A stretch of 64,000 nucleotides of DNA from Tritrichomonas musculus (lineage: Eukaryota; Parabasalia; Tritrichomonadida; Tritrichomonadidae), in assembly GCA_039105265.1 (NCBI GenBank), contig JAPFFF010000039.1, forward strand, positions 248,001-312,000, in the 5' to 3' direction. How positions within the stretch are numbered: position 1 is the first letter of the stretch; each line of letters starts with the position of its first letter. The translations under genes and the position numbers were made by a program. Positions 1-11,259 of the stretch are shown here, piece by piece. The notes under the pieces were generated by a model. The model worked only from the letters and a program-made list of their open reading frames with translations. It made no database searches and was not told where the DNA came from.

Positions 1-2
1 TT

Positions 3-3000
3 CAATACATAATAAAATCTCAATTTAAAGAACAAAAAATTGAAATTTCAATATTTTTTACAAATACGAAAGAAATTGATGGAAAATTCGCTAAAAGTAA
101 TATTGATTTAATTAGAATTGATGAGAGTGTAAAAGCAACAAAAAATAGCAGTAATGAGCAAGAAGGTTCATTTTATAACTGTCATAATTTATCAAAAGTC
201 ATTTTTAATTTACCATCATCATTTAGTTCAATTGGTTCCTACTCTTTTTATTATTGTAGTAGATTAAAGCAAATAACAATACCTTCTTCGGTTACAATTA
301 TAAGTAATCATTCTTTTTATTATTGTTCAAAATTGGAGCAAATATTATTTATGTCTCCGTCATCTTTAAAAGAAATTGGAAATTCTGCTTTTGCTGGATG
401 TGAATCACTCTCAAAAATATCAATACCTTCATCTGTTGTTAAAATGGGTTCTTCTATTTTTTGTGATTGTAAATCTTTAAAAACAGTCTTATTTTGTAGT
501 CCTTGCTCTTTGAATTCAATTCAAAAATTTACATTTTCAGGATGTAAATTACTTAGTGAAATAAGTATACCTAATTCAGTTACTTTTATTGGATCTAATG
601 CTTTTTCTAATTGTTCTTCCTTAAAGCAAATATTTATTCATGCATCAATATCAACCATTGAATCTAATGCTTTTTCTAAATGTTCTTCATTAAATAAAAT
701 TGGATTTGGAACTCCAGCTAAAATAAAATCAATTGAACCGTATACTTTTCAATCTTGTACAGCGTTAAATGCAATATCAATTCCTTCTTCTATTACATCA
801 ATTGGGGAATGTTCTTTCAGGGATTGTAAATCATTGAAAAGCATTTTAATTCCTCCCTCTATTAAACTAATCGACCCAAAAGCATTTTATGGCTGTTCAT
901 TATTATCAAAAGTCTCATTTGAAAATCCTTGTTCTTTAACTACAATTAGGTCAGTTATTTTTAAAGGTTGTACATCATTAAAAGATATTTCGATTCCATC
1001 TTCTATTAAATCAATTGAATCCAAAGCCTTTTTGGGTTGTAATTCATTAAAAACAATATCAATTCCTTCTTCAATAATTTCAATAGGATCATTTGCTTTC
1101 AAAGGATGTTCATCAATAAATGTCATAACTATTCCATCATCATGTAAATCTATTGGAGAAAGCGCATTTGAAGGATGTTCTTTATTAAAAGAAATTTCTA
1201 TTCCATCTTCTTTAAATTCAATTAAAACTTTAACTTTTTCTGAATGTAAGTCATTGACAAAAATTTCTTTTCCTTCTTCAATAAGCATTATTGGTTCTTA
1301 TTCTTTTAACAGATGCTCTTCCTTAGATCATGTAATAATACCTTCTTCTGTGACAAATATTGGTGATGGTGCTTTTAATGAATGTTCATCAATAAAGCAA
1401 ATAACTTTTTCATCTTCTTCAATTTCATTTGGAAAAAATATTTTTAATGGAATTAAAACACTTGAAATTATTGGAAGTATAAAAGAAATTCCTAATAATT
1501 TTTTCAGCAACTGTTCAACACTTACCCAAATAACAATTTCATCAACAATAACTTCTTTAGGAAATTTTGCTTTTTCAGAATGTTCATCACTAAAGCAAAT
1601 ATCAATTCCTTCCTCTTTAGAATCAATTGGTATATATTGTTTTTCTGGATGCATATCTTTAACACAGATTCCTTATTTTTCATATTTGAAAATTCTTCCA
1701 AAAAAAGCTTTTAATGGATGCTCTTCATTAAAACAAGTAACAATTCCCCCATCAATAATAAAAATTGAAGATGAAGTTTTTTCCACATGCACATCATTGA
1801 AACAAGTGTCAATTCCATCATCAGTTACTTCATTTGGAAGAAAAATATTTGATGGAATCACATCACTTGAAATAACAGGGAATATTGGAGGAATACCAGA
1901 TTGTTTATTCCAAAACTGTTCAAAACTTGCACAGATTAATTTACCTTCATTAATTACTTTTATTGGACGCAGAGCTTTTAATCAGTGTACATCATTAATT
2001 CAAATATCAATTCCATCATCTTTAAAAAAAATTGAAGGAGAAGCTTTTAATGGTTGTACATCATTGAAAAAAATATCAATACCATCATCTGTAACTTCGT
2101 TTGGTGAAAAAATATTTGATGGGATCACTTCGCTTGAAATAGCAGGAACTATAAAAAAGATATCATTTTTCAAGAACTGTTCGAAACTTATACAAATATC
2201 AATTCCATCATCTGTAATAGAAATTGGACAGTATGCTTTCTATGGATGCGCGGAACTAAAACAAATATCAATTTCATCATCTGTAACTTCAATTGGTGAA
2301 TATGCTTTTTCAGAATGCAGGTCATTAACACAAGTATCAATTCCTTCATCTGTAGCTTCAATTAGAAATCATGCTTTCTCTGGATGTTCATCATTAACAC
2401 AAGTATCAATTCCATCATCTGTATCTTCAATAGATGAATATGCTTTTTCTGATTGCAGGTCATTAACACAAGTATCAATTCCTTCATCTGTAGCTTCAAT
2501 TGATAAATATGCTTTCTCTGGATGTTCATCATTAACACAAGTATCAATTCCTTCATCTGTAGCTTCAATTGATAAATATGCTTTCTCTGGATGTTCATCA
2601 TTAACACAAGTATCAATTCCATCATCTGTAACCTCAATTGAAGCTTTTACTTTCTCTGGATGTTCATCATTAACACAAGTATCAATTCCATCATCTGTAA
2701 CTTCAATTAGAAATCATGCTTTCTCTGGATGTTCATCATTAAAACAAGTATCAATTCCATCATCTGTAACTTCAATTAGAAATTATGCTTTCTCTGGATG
2801 TTCATCATTAACACAAGTATCAATTCCATCATCTGTAACTAATATTGAATATTCAGCTTTCTCTGGATGTTCATCATTAATACGAGTATCAATTCCATCA
2901 TCTGTAACTTCAATTGGAAGATCTGCTTTCTGTGGATGTTCATCATTAGCACAAATATCAATTCCATCATCTGTAACCTCAATTGAAGATTCGGTTTTCT

Positions 3001-3287
3001 CTGAATGTTCATCATTAAAACAAGTATCAATTCCATCATCTGTAACTTTAATTAGAAGTTTTGCTTTCTCTGAATGTTCATCATTAATACGAGTATCAAT
3101 TCCATCATCTGTAACTAAAATTTGTAATTTTGCTTTTCTCAGATGCACCTCATTGGCAGATGTCTCAATTCCACCTTCTACTTATGTTGAATCATTTGCT
3201 TTTGCAGAATGTCCAAAACGTTTACATGATGTTGGCCCAAGTATTTTTGGTGAAAATCAATTTAATCCTCATTACCGTAAACAGTGA
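3..3287 (+). CDS. BspA-like leucine-rich-repeat (LRR_5) surface-type protein, 5' end outside the window
   Basis: The frame is open from base 3 to the TGA at 3285-3287, giving 1094 codons in the window. The first long-ORF start (333) is only a TTG. LRR units already occur upstream of it, so the true start lies left of the window. The protein is almost entirely 23-residue LRR_5 units of the type IPSSVTSIGEYAFSGCSSL, about 40 of them. They are diverse in the first two thirds and nearly identical between about 2270 and 3120 (69-bp period), which suggests recent expansion by unequal crossover or gene conversion. The C-terminus ends in a short non-repeat tail rich in Pro, Asn and His. No membrane segment is visible at the C-terminus. 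BspA-like proteins are a large trichomonad family thought to act at the cell surface in adhesion; the role here is inferred from family only. Confidence 0.9.
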   Translation, partial: QYIIKSQFKEQKIEISIFFTNTKEIDGKFAKSNIDLIRIDESVKATKNSSNEQEGSFYNCHNLSKVIFNLPSSFSSIGSYSFYYCSRLKQITIPSSVTIISNHSFYYCSKLEQILFMSPSSLKEIGNSAFAGCESLSKISIPSSVVKMGSSIFCDCKSLKTVLFCSPCSLNSIQKFTFSGCKLLSEISIPNSVTFIGSNAFSNCSSLKQIFIHASISTIESNAFSKCSSLNKIGFGTPAKIKSIEPYTFQSCTALNAISIPSSITSIGECSFRDCKSLKSILIPPSIKLIDPKAFYGCSLLSKVSFENPCSLTTIRSVIFKGCTSLKDISIPSSIKSIESKAFLGCNSLKTISIPSSIISIGSFAFKGCSSINVITIPSSCKSIGESAFEGCSLLKEISIPSSLNSIKTLTFSECKSLTKISFPSSISIIGSYSFNRCSSLDHVIIPSSVTNIGDGAFNECSSIKQITFSSSSISFGKNIFNGIKTLEIIGSIKEIPNNFFSNCSTLTQITISSTITSLGNFAFSECSSLKQISIPSSLESIGIYCFSGCISLTQIPYFSYLKILPKKAFNGCSSLKQVTIPPSIIKIEDEVFSTCTSLKQVSIPSSVTSFGRKIFDGITSLEITGNIGGIPDCLFQNCSKLAQINLPSLITFIGRRAFNQCTSLIQISIPSSLKKIEGEAFNGCTSLKKISIPSSVTSFGEKIFDGITSLEIAGTIKKISFFKNCSKLIQISIPSSVIEIGQYAFYGCAELKQISISSSVTSIGEYAFSECRSLTQVSIPSSVASIRNHAFSGCSSLTQVSIPSSVSSIDEYAFSDCRSLTQVSIPSSVASIDKYAFSGCSSLTQVSIPSSVASIDKYAFSGCSSLTQVSIPSSVTSIEAFTFSGCSSLTQVSIPSSVTSIRNHAFSGCSSLKQVSIPSSVTSIRNYAFSGCSSLTQVSIPSSVTNIEYSAFSGCSSLIRVSIPSSVTSIGRSAFCGCSSLAQISIPSSVTSIEDSVFSECSSLKQVSIPSSVTLIRSFAFSECSSLIRVSIPSSVTKICNFAFLRCTSLADVSIPPSTYVESFAFAECPKRLHDVGPSIFGENQFNPHYRKQ

Positions 3288-4565
3288 TTGTTATTTTGGA
3301 AATTGGAAATTTCCAAAGTATTCAAAAAATATATCAGGAAATTTCTTAAATTTCCAAAAATAAAAACAAAAACTTTAAATAAAAACTTTTTCAATAATTA
3401 ATAACTTTTTCTATTTTCTAATAAATAATCTTCTGAAATATTGGACCATTTACTAATTCAATATGGAAATATTTTTATTCAATTTGGAAATATTTTATTT
3501 TTTATGGAAATAAATGCATTCAATTTGGAAATATAGTCTTCCCAAAAAATTTTGATATAGATTTTAAATGAACTTGGCTGTTTAAACTTTGAAAAAATAA
3601 TATAAATAATATTCTCAATTTTGAACAATTTATATATCAGGAATAATGAAGTAACAATTTATAATTACAAATAATTATGAATTTTTTTGAAGTATATATT
3701 ATAAATATATTTTTTAAACTCATGATCACAAGAAAAAAATAAGATAAGCAAATTTGAAAAAATTCAGAAAATAAAAAATATTGAATAAAAAAAAATTACT
3801 CAGAAAAAAAAAGGCCCCCCAAAAAAAGCACGCTGTGGAGGTGAAGTGACCACCACAGTGCTCTCAAAAAGTTAAACTTTTTGAAAAACAGAAATTTGAT
3901 AAAACAGCTTTTTCATATATTCACTTTTTGATATAATAACTTTTTGATAAAAAAAATATTTAAAAAAAATCTTTAAAAAGAGTACCCAACTAAGAAGGAG
4001 AATTGTATTCCTAATAAATCAACATTTGAGGAAAGCCCTATTAGCAAAATTTCCCAATTTATCCATTAAAGTATGAATATGATATTTCAGAAAACTCTAA
4101 TTTGATCAAGATAATAGCACTAAATGCGATTCTTAATTTAAATTAAAGTCATTGAATAAGTCCGCTGATTTCATATCTCACAATTTTCATTGTTCAATAG
4201 TGTTCAATAATTATCATTTAGATCTTTTACTAAATTATTTGAAATTTCGAAGTTTATGGTTAATAATTAAGTATTCTTACCAAATTTACTAACTTGGTAA
4301 AGCCAATTTGCCAAAAGTGCCAATTCTATTAATAAGATTAGCAAAATAAACAGAATAAGCATATTAATTCCTAAAAAAACTTGTTAACACGTGTTAATAT
4401 AATTTTTAAATTAATATAATTAAAAAAACACGATATGTTATTCATTAATATCTGATATTTAAATTATACTCAAAAAAGCAATAGATTATTGTTTTAAAAT
4501 ATAAAAATTCCAAATAATGTACTCGAAAATCTTTTTTGATTTGTTTTGTTTTACTGGAATATGAC
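3288..4565. other. AT-rich intergenic stretch with an imperfect palindrome
   Basis: No gene seen. The one notable feature is a GC-richer imperfect palindrome at about 3829-3866 (stem TGTGGaGGT / ACCaCCACA). A related copy in inverted orientation lies at about 16108-16140. Confidence 0.6.
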
Positions 4566-4573
4566 CTTAATTA

Positions 4574-4700
4574 TAATATTAGCAATAATAGTAGTAATTA
4601 TAAAAAGTTAAACTTTTTGATAGAGTAAAATATAGATATTAATTCAACTATATATAAGAATTTAGAAAGATTATGATTACTACTATTATTGCTAATATTA
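4574..4700. repeat. Short palindromic element with 25-bp perfect arms
   Basis: Positions 4574-4598 are the exact reverse complement of 4676-4700 (core AGCAATAATAGTAGTAAT), separated by about 77 bp. The whole can fold into a hairpin. It has no coding content and may be a tiny foldback element. Confidence 0.7.
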
Positions 4701-4769
4701 TTACTATTTTTGAGATATATTATTGCAAAATTGAAACCAAAAACTCAGTAACACTTGGAAACTTTTTAA

Positions 4770-5512
4770 GGGAGCAGTCTCACTTTGAATTTTTATAACT
4801 TTTTCACAATTTTTGAATAGGAAATAAATTGAATTTTTTTCAATCAAAAAAATAGATATATACACATTTTATATATTATTGGTTTTCATAAACATCAGAG
4901 AATATATATATAAAGGCAAATCATAGAATTCATAAGACATGATAAATATTCCTTTAATTTTTTGCATCAATAATTTTGATGATTATTATTTTAGACATAT
5001 CTTTTAAAATAAACAATAAAATGAGTAAACATTTTCTCAACTTATAAAATGTTTATCTACTAATGTATTTAAACTGTATTACTTTTAGTTATCTCTATGA
5101 TGTAATTTGCATAAATCACAAAAACCATACCATAAAAACGCTTAATTACGATGTAATTCTTTCGATTTACCTTAAATGCATGATAGGTTTTTATATTTTT
5201 ATATTATATTTATATATAATATAAATATAATTAAAAAAAGTTGAGAAAGCATTTATGTAAATTATTGATTTTTCATTGAGATGCTTTTAAAATAAAATTA
5301 TTCAAAATTACATATGTCAAAAAATTGAGAGAATATTCATCATGTCTAATGAATTCTATGATTTGCCTTTATATATATATTCTCTGATGTATATGAAAAC
5401 TAATAATATATAAAATGTGTATATATCTATTTTATTGATTGAAAAAAATTCAATTTATTTCCTATTCAAAAATTGTGAAAAAGTTATAAAAATTCAAAGT
5501 GAGACTGCTCCC
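4770..5512. mobile_element. Non-autonomous DNA transposon with long inverted repeats, flanked by TTAA
   Basis: The ends read GGGAGCAGTCTCACTTTGAA inward from both sides, and similarity continues for about 180 bp with only a handful of differences. TTAA lies at 4766-4769 and 5513-5516. TTAA is the piggyBac-type target, but a TA target with a one-base-longer end cannot be excluded. There is no ORF, so the element depends on a transposase elsewhere. A second short inverted pair (ACTCAGTAACA at about 4743 and its complement at about 5548) lies outside it. Confidence 0.75.
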
Positions 5513-5677
5513 TTAAAAGCAATTGATTTTTTTAGTGAAAATAAATGTTACTGAGTTTCTGTCCACCTCAAAAAGTTTATAAAAAGTCTATTTTTATTAA
5601 TATTATTCATCATCTTTGGAAATATATCCAGAGAGCTGAGAAATTAAAGTAGCATATTCTAAGTATTAACACACTTA

Positions 5678-5956
5678 TAGTGGTCGGAATAATATGTATA
5701 CCTTTGAAAAATATGTATACGCTTGATTTTCAATTGTTATATGGCTGTTAATTCAAAAATTTGAATATATTTAATATGAACAATTCATAAATATCTCATT
5801 TAATATCTGACAAAAATCTTTTTACATTTAATAAATATATTAAATTAGGAAATAAAATATAATTTCAAAGTAGAAAATAAAAAGTAATTAATTTCTTAAA
5901 GAGAAACATAACGTATACATATAATTCAATATGTATACATATTTTTCTCACCACTA
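5678..5956. mobile_element. 279-bp TA-flanked miniature inverted-repeat element
   Basis: The ends match inward for about 47 bp (TAGTGGT then GAA, then two ATGTATAC blocks on each side). TA flanks both ends (5676-5677 and 5957-5958). It has no coding content. A TA target fits the Tc1/mariner superfamily. Confidence 0.7.
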
Positions 5957-8100
5957 TAATAGAATTATTGCTCCATTGAACTAAAGGTATACATTAAAAA
6001 AGTATTATTTTTCTTGAAAATGAGAAATTCGATACAAAAAATCGATTCATTCGTAAAGATCATTTAGATTTTGTTGAAAATATTTTCTTCTAATGATAGA
6101 GTTTTGTATTAAATAAAAACAATATGTCAATGCATCTAATTTGATAGTTTTGAAAGCGATAAATATATTAAACTACTTGGGTGTTTTGCTTAATTTATCA
6201 TTATGAGCTTTTTAAAGGTGCTGAGCTTTTGTTTCCAGTTTAGAAGAAAAAAAAAACGCCCGTCGCTCTTTTTATACTGAAGAACAAACGCACATTCCTA
6301 TAGAATATGCTTACCAACAGATGAGTTTACAGTTCACAAATAAAATGACTTCAATATAAAAAATTCTTCAACTGGATTGAGAGATGGATACATTTCAATC
6401 ATGGTAAAACAACTACTTTTTTTAGAGTTTGGGTATAAAACAACAGCTTGATTTAATAAATAGGAGGTCTTCTTTAATGGACAGGTAGCTTTGCTGCAGT
6501 CTCACCTCATCGAACTCGATGGAAGTTTAAAAATTGGCGCCATTCATATATACTACTAAAAATATTCATTTTTATGTGCTAAAATAATTTTGAAAACGAG
6601 ACATAATAAATTTTTGTTTGGGATTTTTTAAATTGCAAACTTTTTGAATGAACAACGTGGTTGGAGCTTTTTGAAGGCTCTGAGGTGCTTCCAAAGGTTC
6701 CAAATGGCTTTGAAATGGGCTTATGTATAGGCTTGGTGATAACGGAGCCTATACTATAATACTTATATCATCATTATGAATACGGGATTTAAACACAATA
6801 ATTTGTCATTCTCTAAAGCGAACTTCGAATTAATCATTAATGTTTTTTCATAATTATTAATGACATCAATAACATAAGATACATCAATTATTTAATCAAC
6901 TTTCTTCTCAATTATTATGATGTAATGAATTTCAACAGAAGCCTCAACATATTATACATCCTTACATTCAATGTCATCTATTATTTTCAGATCTTTTCAC
7001 TTATGCTAGTAAAATTATTATTTTACTTGAGAAAAATATGAAGAAGTGCTCTGAAATCAGAAATAAGTAATTTAATTAACAGTAATTTCAGTAATGTTTG
7101 CATATTGGGATTTATATATTTACTAAATTTTCTCTTTCAAAAATTGATCTTCTGATGGTGTTTTAAATTTTCAGACTTTATAAGAGGCAAATTGATCATG
7201 AAAAAGAAATTTATTGCAAAGAATTAAGAATTTTTTAATTACTTACAGTTGGTAATACCAGCTAACAACACAGCTTGTATTTTTTACATTTTATTTATGC
7301 TCAGATATTTCAATGGAGTCCAAGAAAGCTAAATGGTTCCTTTCATAAGATCAGAATGTGGCTAAATGATTTATTGCAATCCCTGAATCTAATGCTAATC
7401 TCGGGCATGAGCGTCTAAAAGCATGCGAATACGCTCAAAATAATGGCTTGCGCAAAATAAAATAATGGTTTAAAAACTCTCTAATATTAATACTCTTGTA
7501 TAATCCTAGTATAATGTCTTATTTACACTACTCTTGATAAAATCAAATTTATTTATATCTAACAGATATTTTTTGATATATTTTATATTTTATATTTATT
7601 AGTTCTTTTTTATTTACTCGATATTAGTATTAATTGATTTTTTTTATATAAATATCTATTTTCAAAAGTAAATCCTAATATATATCCACTTTTTGGTTGT
7701 GACAATTAAGAAAATAATTCAAAATTTCTCTGACATTTTAATAATAAATGTCCAAACGCCAGCATTTGAAATCAAAGATAAAAATCTTATAAATTTAATT
7801 GAAATTTAAATGCTATATCAACACAAATATATATATATATATATATCATAATTTTAAATTGTTTTATTTATTAGTTTCAAGGGATTAGTAAGCTTTGTGC
7901 TTTCTGAAATATTCATAAAGTAATATTTATAAGAACTCATTGAATTTTATCTTTTGAAATAGTAATTGTAAACGTTTTTTCTATATTTTATATATATTCT
8001 TATTTTCAAGCATGTTTCATATTTTTAAACGTATTACGTATTTTTAAACGCATTATGTATTTTTAAACGTATTTTACTTTTTAATTTGTTTTTGCTATAA
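5957..8100. other. Gene-free AT-rich stretch
   Basis: No supportable gene. A short protein-like fragment with internal stops lies near 7312-7460 (open part IPESNANLGHERLKACEYAQ) and may be a decayed coding remnant of unknown family. A short AT dinucleotide run is near 7826. Confidence 0.5.
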
Positions 8101-11100
8101 ATGTTTCAGCAAGCCTCAACAAATAATGCTATTTTCGTGACGCCAATGAAAAATATTCAATCTATTATTCTCAATTTTATTAAGAATAGCGATGATAATG
8201 AAGAAAATTATCAAATCATTATAGATTATTTAGAAAATCAGAAAATTCGAGAAAATATTAATAAAACAAAATCAGTACTAATACTACTTTTAAAAATTAC
8301 CAACAACCATCACCGCGAAACAGATTTTTATGGAAAAGTTTTGAAAATAATTATATATTTTGAGAACCAAATCATTAATAATTTTTCAAATCTGGAAATT
8401 TTTAATATTTTTAAGAGTAACAAGAGAATTCTTCTATTTCTAATTGAAAAAAAAATGTTGTTATTTAATGAATTGATATGCAAGCAAATAACTACAGAAA
8501 AATTTATCACAGCAAAATATCTACAATATTTTTCTTCTGAAATCAAACCATTTATTTCTGAAGCATGGTTTAAAGATAATACTAATATAGATGATGATTT
8601 AATTCAAGAAATCAATGAGAAAAAATCAGAAAATTTTTATACTCAAAGAAAGAAAGGTGAAAATAACAGTCTTATATGTAAATTGGTACGAAAAGATTTG
8701 ATTGACGAATTTATCAATTATGCCCGTTCAAATAATATTCAGCTAAACCAAACAATTTCTTTATCAATATATGAAACTAATTCTTTTTTAATTAAAACAA
8801 AACAAACTTCTTTAATAAATTACGCTGCTTTTTTTGGATCTATTCAAATTTTTAAGTTTCTGATCCAAAATGGTGTCAAATTAACCTCATCGACTTGGCT
8901 ATATGCTATTCACGGCAACAATATGGGAATAATTAATATTCTTGAAAATAATCATATTAGGCCTGAAGATGAAACATATCATAAATGCCTATTGGAGTCA
9001 ATTAAATGTTACCACAATGAGATTGTTCTTCATATTAGAAGAAATTATTTCAATGATGAAGAACTTTCAAATGATGTTTTACGATATTGTTCAAAACATT
9101 ATAATTATTCTTTTGTTAGTCAACAATATATAAGTAATACGAATGACTTATCTAATCATATACTTTATAATCATATTGATACAAATTGCAATAATGATTC
9201 AAATAAGAATTCGATGAATAAAAATAGAAAATTGTTAAAAAATCCTCTTGCTATAAATCCAATTTATAATTCGTTTTTATCAAAATTGACATCGAACAAT
9301 AATCTGTCAAAAAAAAGTATTATAACAAATAATGATTTAACCAGTTCAATCAATTTGCCAAACAGCAATATTGTAAATGCAAACAGTATGAACAACAATA
9401 ATAATTCATTCAATACGAATAAAAGTATTATAACAAATAATGATTTAACCAGTTCAATCAATTTGCCAAACAGCAATATTGTAAATGCAAACAGTATGAA
9501 CAACAATAATAATTCATTCAATACGAATAAAAGTATTATAACAAATAATGATTTAACCAGTTCAATCAATTTGCCAAACAGCAATATTGTAAATGCAAAC
9601 AGTATGAACAACAATAATAATTCATTCAATACGAATAAAAGTATTATAACAAATAATGATTTAACCAGTTCAATCAATTTGCCAAACAGCAATATTGTAA
9701 ATGCAAACAGTATGAACAACAATAATAATTCATTCAATACGAATAAAAGTATTATAACAAATAATGATTTAACCAGTTCAACCAATATGATAAATAACAA
9801 CAGTTCAAACCAGAATACATTTTTTACTTATGACAATTTAAGGAAATTAAAATTTTATGATGGAAATGCTTTTTTTAATTTCTTACAAAATAAAGCTAAT
9901 ATCGAAGGTTTTAAAATATCAACAAATTATGCTAAAGATGATCGATTTTTTATAGTTAACTGCTGGAAACATTCGAAATCAAATATGAATCCTTGCAAAT
10001 TCCATATAAATATTCAAGCATATGATTATAAAACACCAAATAAATATTATAAGATAACAAATAATTTTTTTTTGCAGCATAATCATCCTATAAACCCAAT
10101 ATCATTCGCTCATTGCATTATAAATGATGATACCAAAAATGTTATTAAAAATATGTCCAAAGCAAATATCAATTCAACCAAAATATCTGAATTTCTATTT
10201 TATGATAAAAACATCAACATAACAGCAACCCAAGTCTCATCTATTACAGCACCAAAAATCCAAAAAGAACAAAACTTGGAAACAGATTTATTGATAAATA
10301 AAATGGTGAATGAAAAGGGAAGTTATTTTGTTTTCCCACCAGAAGAAATTGGGAAAACAAATTACAGGAGAGGTGTAGCCACATTTACTCAAGAAGAAAT
10401 GAAAAATCTTCAAAATTTCGGTGATTTCGTTTGCATAGACCCAACGTATAGAGGTTTAAAGAACAATTGGACCATGATTCCTATCAGCCTTATAGGAAGA
10501 AATCGTGAATTAAGATCTGGTGGCATTGTATTTTGTTCAAATGTAACCTCAGATATTTTCGAATGGATCATGAAACTTTTAGCATACAAACTTCCATCAT
10601 CAAATATGATCAAAACAATATGTTCAGATGATGATTTAATGCTTAATTCTGCCTATCATAATCTCAAAAATGATCCCAAGTGTTCCAAAATTGCCAGAAT
10701 AGTATGCATTTGGCATAAGCTGTGCTTATTCACTGATATTGTAAATCAGATGAGCATACCAAAAGCTGAAAAAGATATATTAATTCATAAATTTCATGAG
10801 CTAGTGTTTACAAAGAACACAGAAAAATGTTTAACATTAATAAGTGAACTGAAAAAGTTTGATAATATAAATGAATTCTTTAATAAATCATTCAAAGATA
10901 GATTGGGAACGTCTACCAAAGCTTTTACAAAGAATGTATGGTCTCTTGGTTATCTTTCAAACATTTTTTCGGAATGTAATAATTCAAATATTAAAAATTT
11001 ATGTGGTTCCCATTTGTTATCACTTGTAGACATGCGAAATATTATTACACGTGCAGATCAAAGACGTATGATGAATCGAGAATATTTCAAAGGTCGAAAC

Positions 11101-11259
11101 CTGTGCAAAATATCAGATAAACGTATATTTGAATTCATGAAAGAATTTAATATTGTAAGACGAATAAGTGAATCTATTATAGGATCACTTCAAAAAGCAG
11201 AAGATCCTGAAAAGGAGTTCCTAGAAAAAAAAAAGAAGGAGAATGGAAAATCTGTGTAA
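8101..11259 (+). CDS. DUF3447-MULE transposase fusion (ORF A of a Mutator-like element)
   Basis: This 1052-aa frame starts at a true ATG. Residues ~1-345 form a DUF3447/ankyrin-type domain like that of the separate gene at 30065: both share a KxGEN block, YAAFFGSIQIF and ESIKC-x-HN. Residues ~395-560 are four near-identical 36-aa Asn/Ser-rich repeats. Residues ~575-665 look like a FAR1/WRKY-GCM1 zinc finger (Cys, Cys, then HNH near 660). Residues ~740-1000 are the MULE catalytic core: Asp in CIDPTYRG (~779), Asp in CSDDD (~842), a CxxH in CIWHKL (~870) and a candidate Glu in FSECNNS. The frame ends just after an A10 run. The SWIM finger expected for this family continues in the -1 frame (next entry). 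MULE transposases cut and paste DNA and usually leave 9-bp duplications. The DUF3447 role is unknown. Confidence 0.85.
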   Translation: MFQQASTNNAIFVTPMKNIQSIILNFIKNSDDNEENYQIIIDYLENQKIRENINKTKSVLILLLKITNNHHRETDFYGKVLKIIIYFENQIINNFSNLEIFNIFKSNKRILLFLIEKKMLLFNELICKQITTEKFITAKYLQYFSSEIKPFISEAWFKDNTNIDDDLIQEINEKKSENFYTQRKKGENNSLICKLVRKDLIDEFINYARSNNIQLNQTISLSIYETNSFLIKTKQTSLINYAAFFGSIQIFKFLIQNGVKLTSSTWLYAIHGNNMGIINILENNHIRPEDETYHKCLLESIKCYHNEIVLHIRRNYFNDEELSNDVLRYCSKHYNYSFVSQQYISNTNDLSNHILYNHIDTNCNNDSNKNSMNKNRKLLKNPLAINPIYNSFLSKLTSNNNLSKKSIITNNDLTSSINLPNSNIVNANSMNNNNNSFNTNKSIITNNDLTSSINLPNSNIVNANSMNNNNNSFNTNKSIITNNDLTSSINLPNSNIVNANSMNNNNNSFNTNKSIITNNDLTSSINLPNSNIVNANSMNNNNNSFNTNKSIITNNDLTSSTNMINNNSSNQNTFFTYDNLRKLKFYDGNAFFNFLQNKANIEGFKISTNYAKDDRFFIVNCWKHSKSNMNPCKFHINIQAYDYKTPNKYYKITNNFFLQHNHPINPISFAHCIINDDTKNVIKNMSKANINSTKISEFLFYDKNINITATQVSSITAPKIQKEQNLETDLLINKMVNEKGSYFVFPPEEIGKTNYRRGVATFTQEEMKNLQNFGDFVCIDPTYRGLKNNWTMIPISLIGRNRELRSGGIVFCSNVTSDIFEWIMKLLAYKLPSSNMIKTICSDDDLMLNSAYHNLKNDPKCSKIARIVCIWHKLCLFTDIVNQMSIPKAEKDILIHKFHELVFTKNTEKCLTLISELKKFDNINEFFNKSFKDRLGTSTKAFTKNVWSLGYLSNIFSECNNSNIKNLCGSHLLSLVDMRNIITRADQRRMMNREYFKGRNLCKISDKRIFEFMKEFNIVRRISESIIGSLQKAEDPEKEFLEKKKKENGKSV
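9313..9795 (+). repeat. In-frame 108-bp tandem repeat inside the transposase gene, about 4.4 copies
   Basis: A 108-bp unit encoding 36 residues, beginning KSIITNNDLTSS, repeats four times almost without change, followed by a partial fifth copy. The period is a multiple of three, so the frame is kept. It forms a low-complexity linker exactly between the DUF3447 and zinc-finger/MULE parts. Confidence 0.95.

Noticed and set aside
333-335. Start of the left LRR gene at 333
   Set aside because: This is a TTG, and LRR units continue in frame back to base 3, so the gene starts outside the window.
887-3148. Open minus-strand and off-frame plus-strand reading frames across the LRR gene
   Set aside because: They are shadows created by the 69-bp coding repeat; the plus frame carries the LRR consensus.
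9264-9800. 178-aa hydrophobic minus-strand frame
   Set aside because: It is the antisense of the Asn/Ser-rich tandem repeat in the transposase; its apparent membrane character is an artefact.
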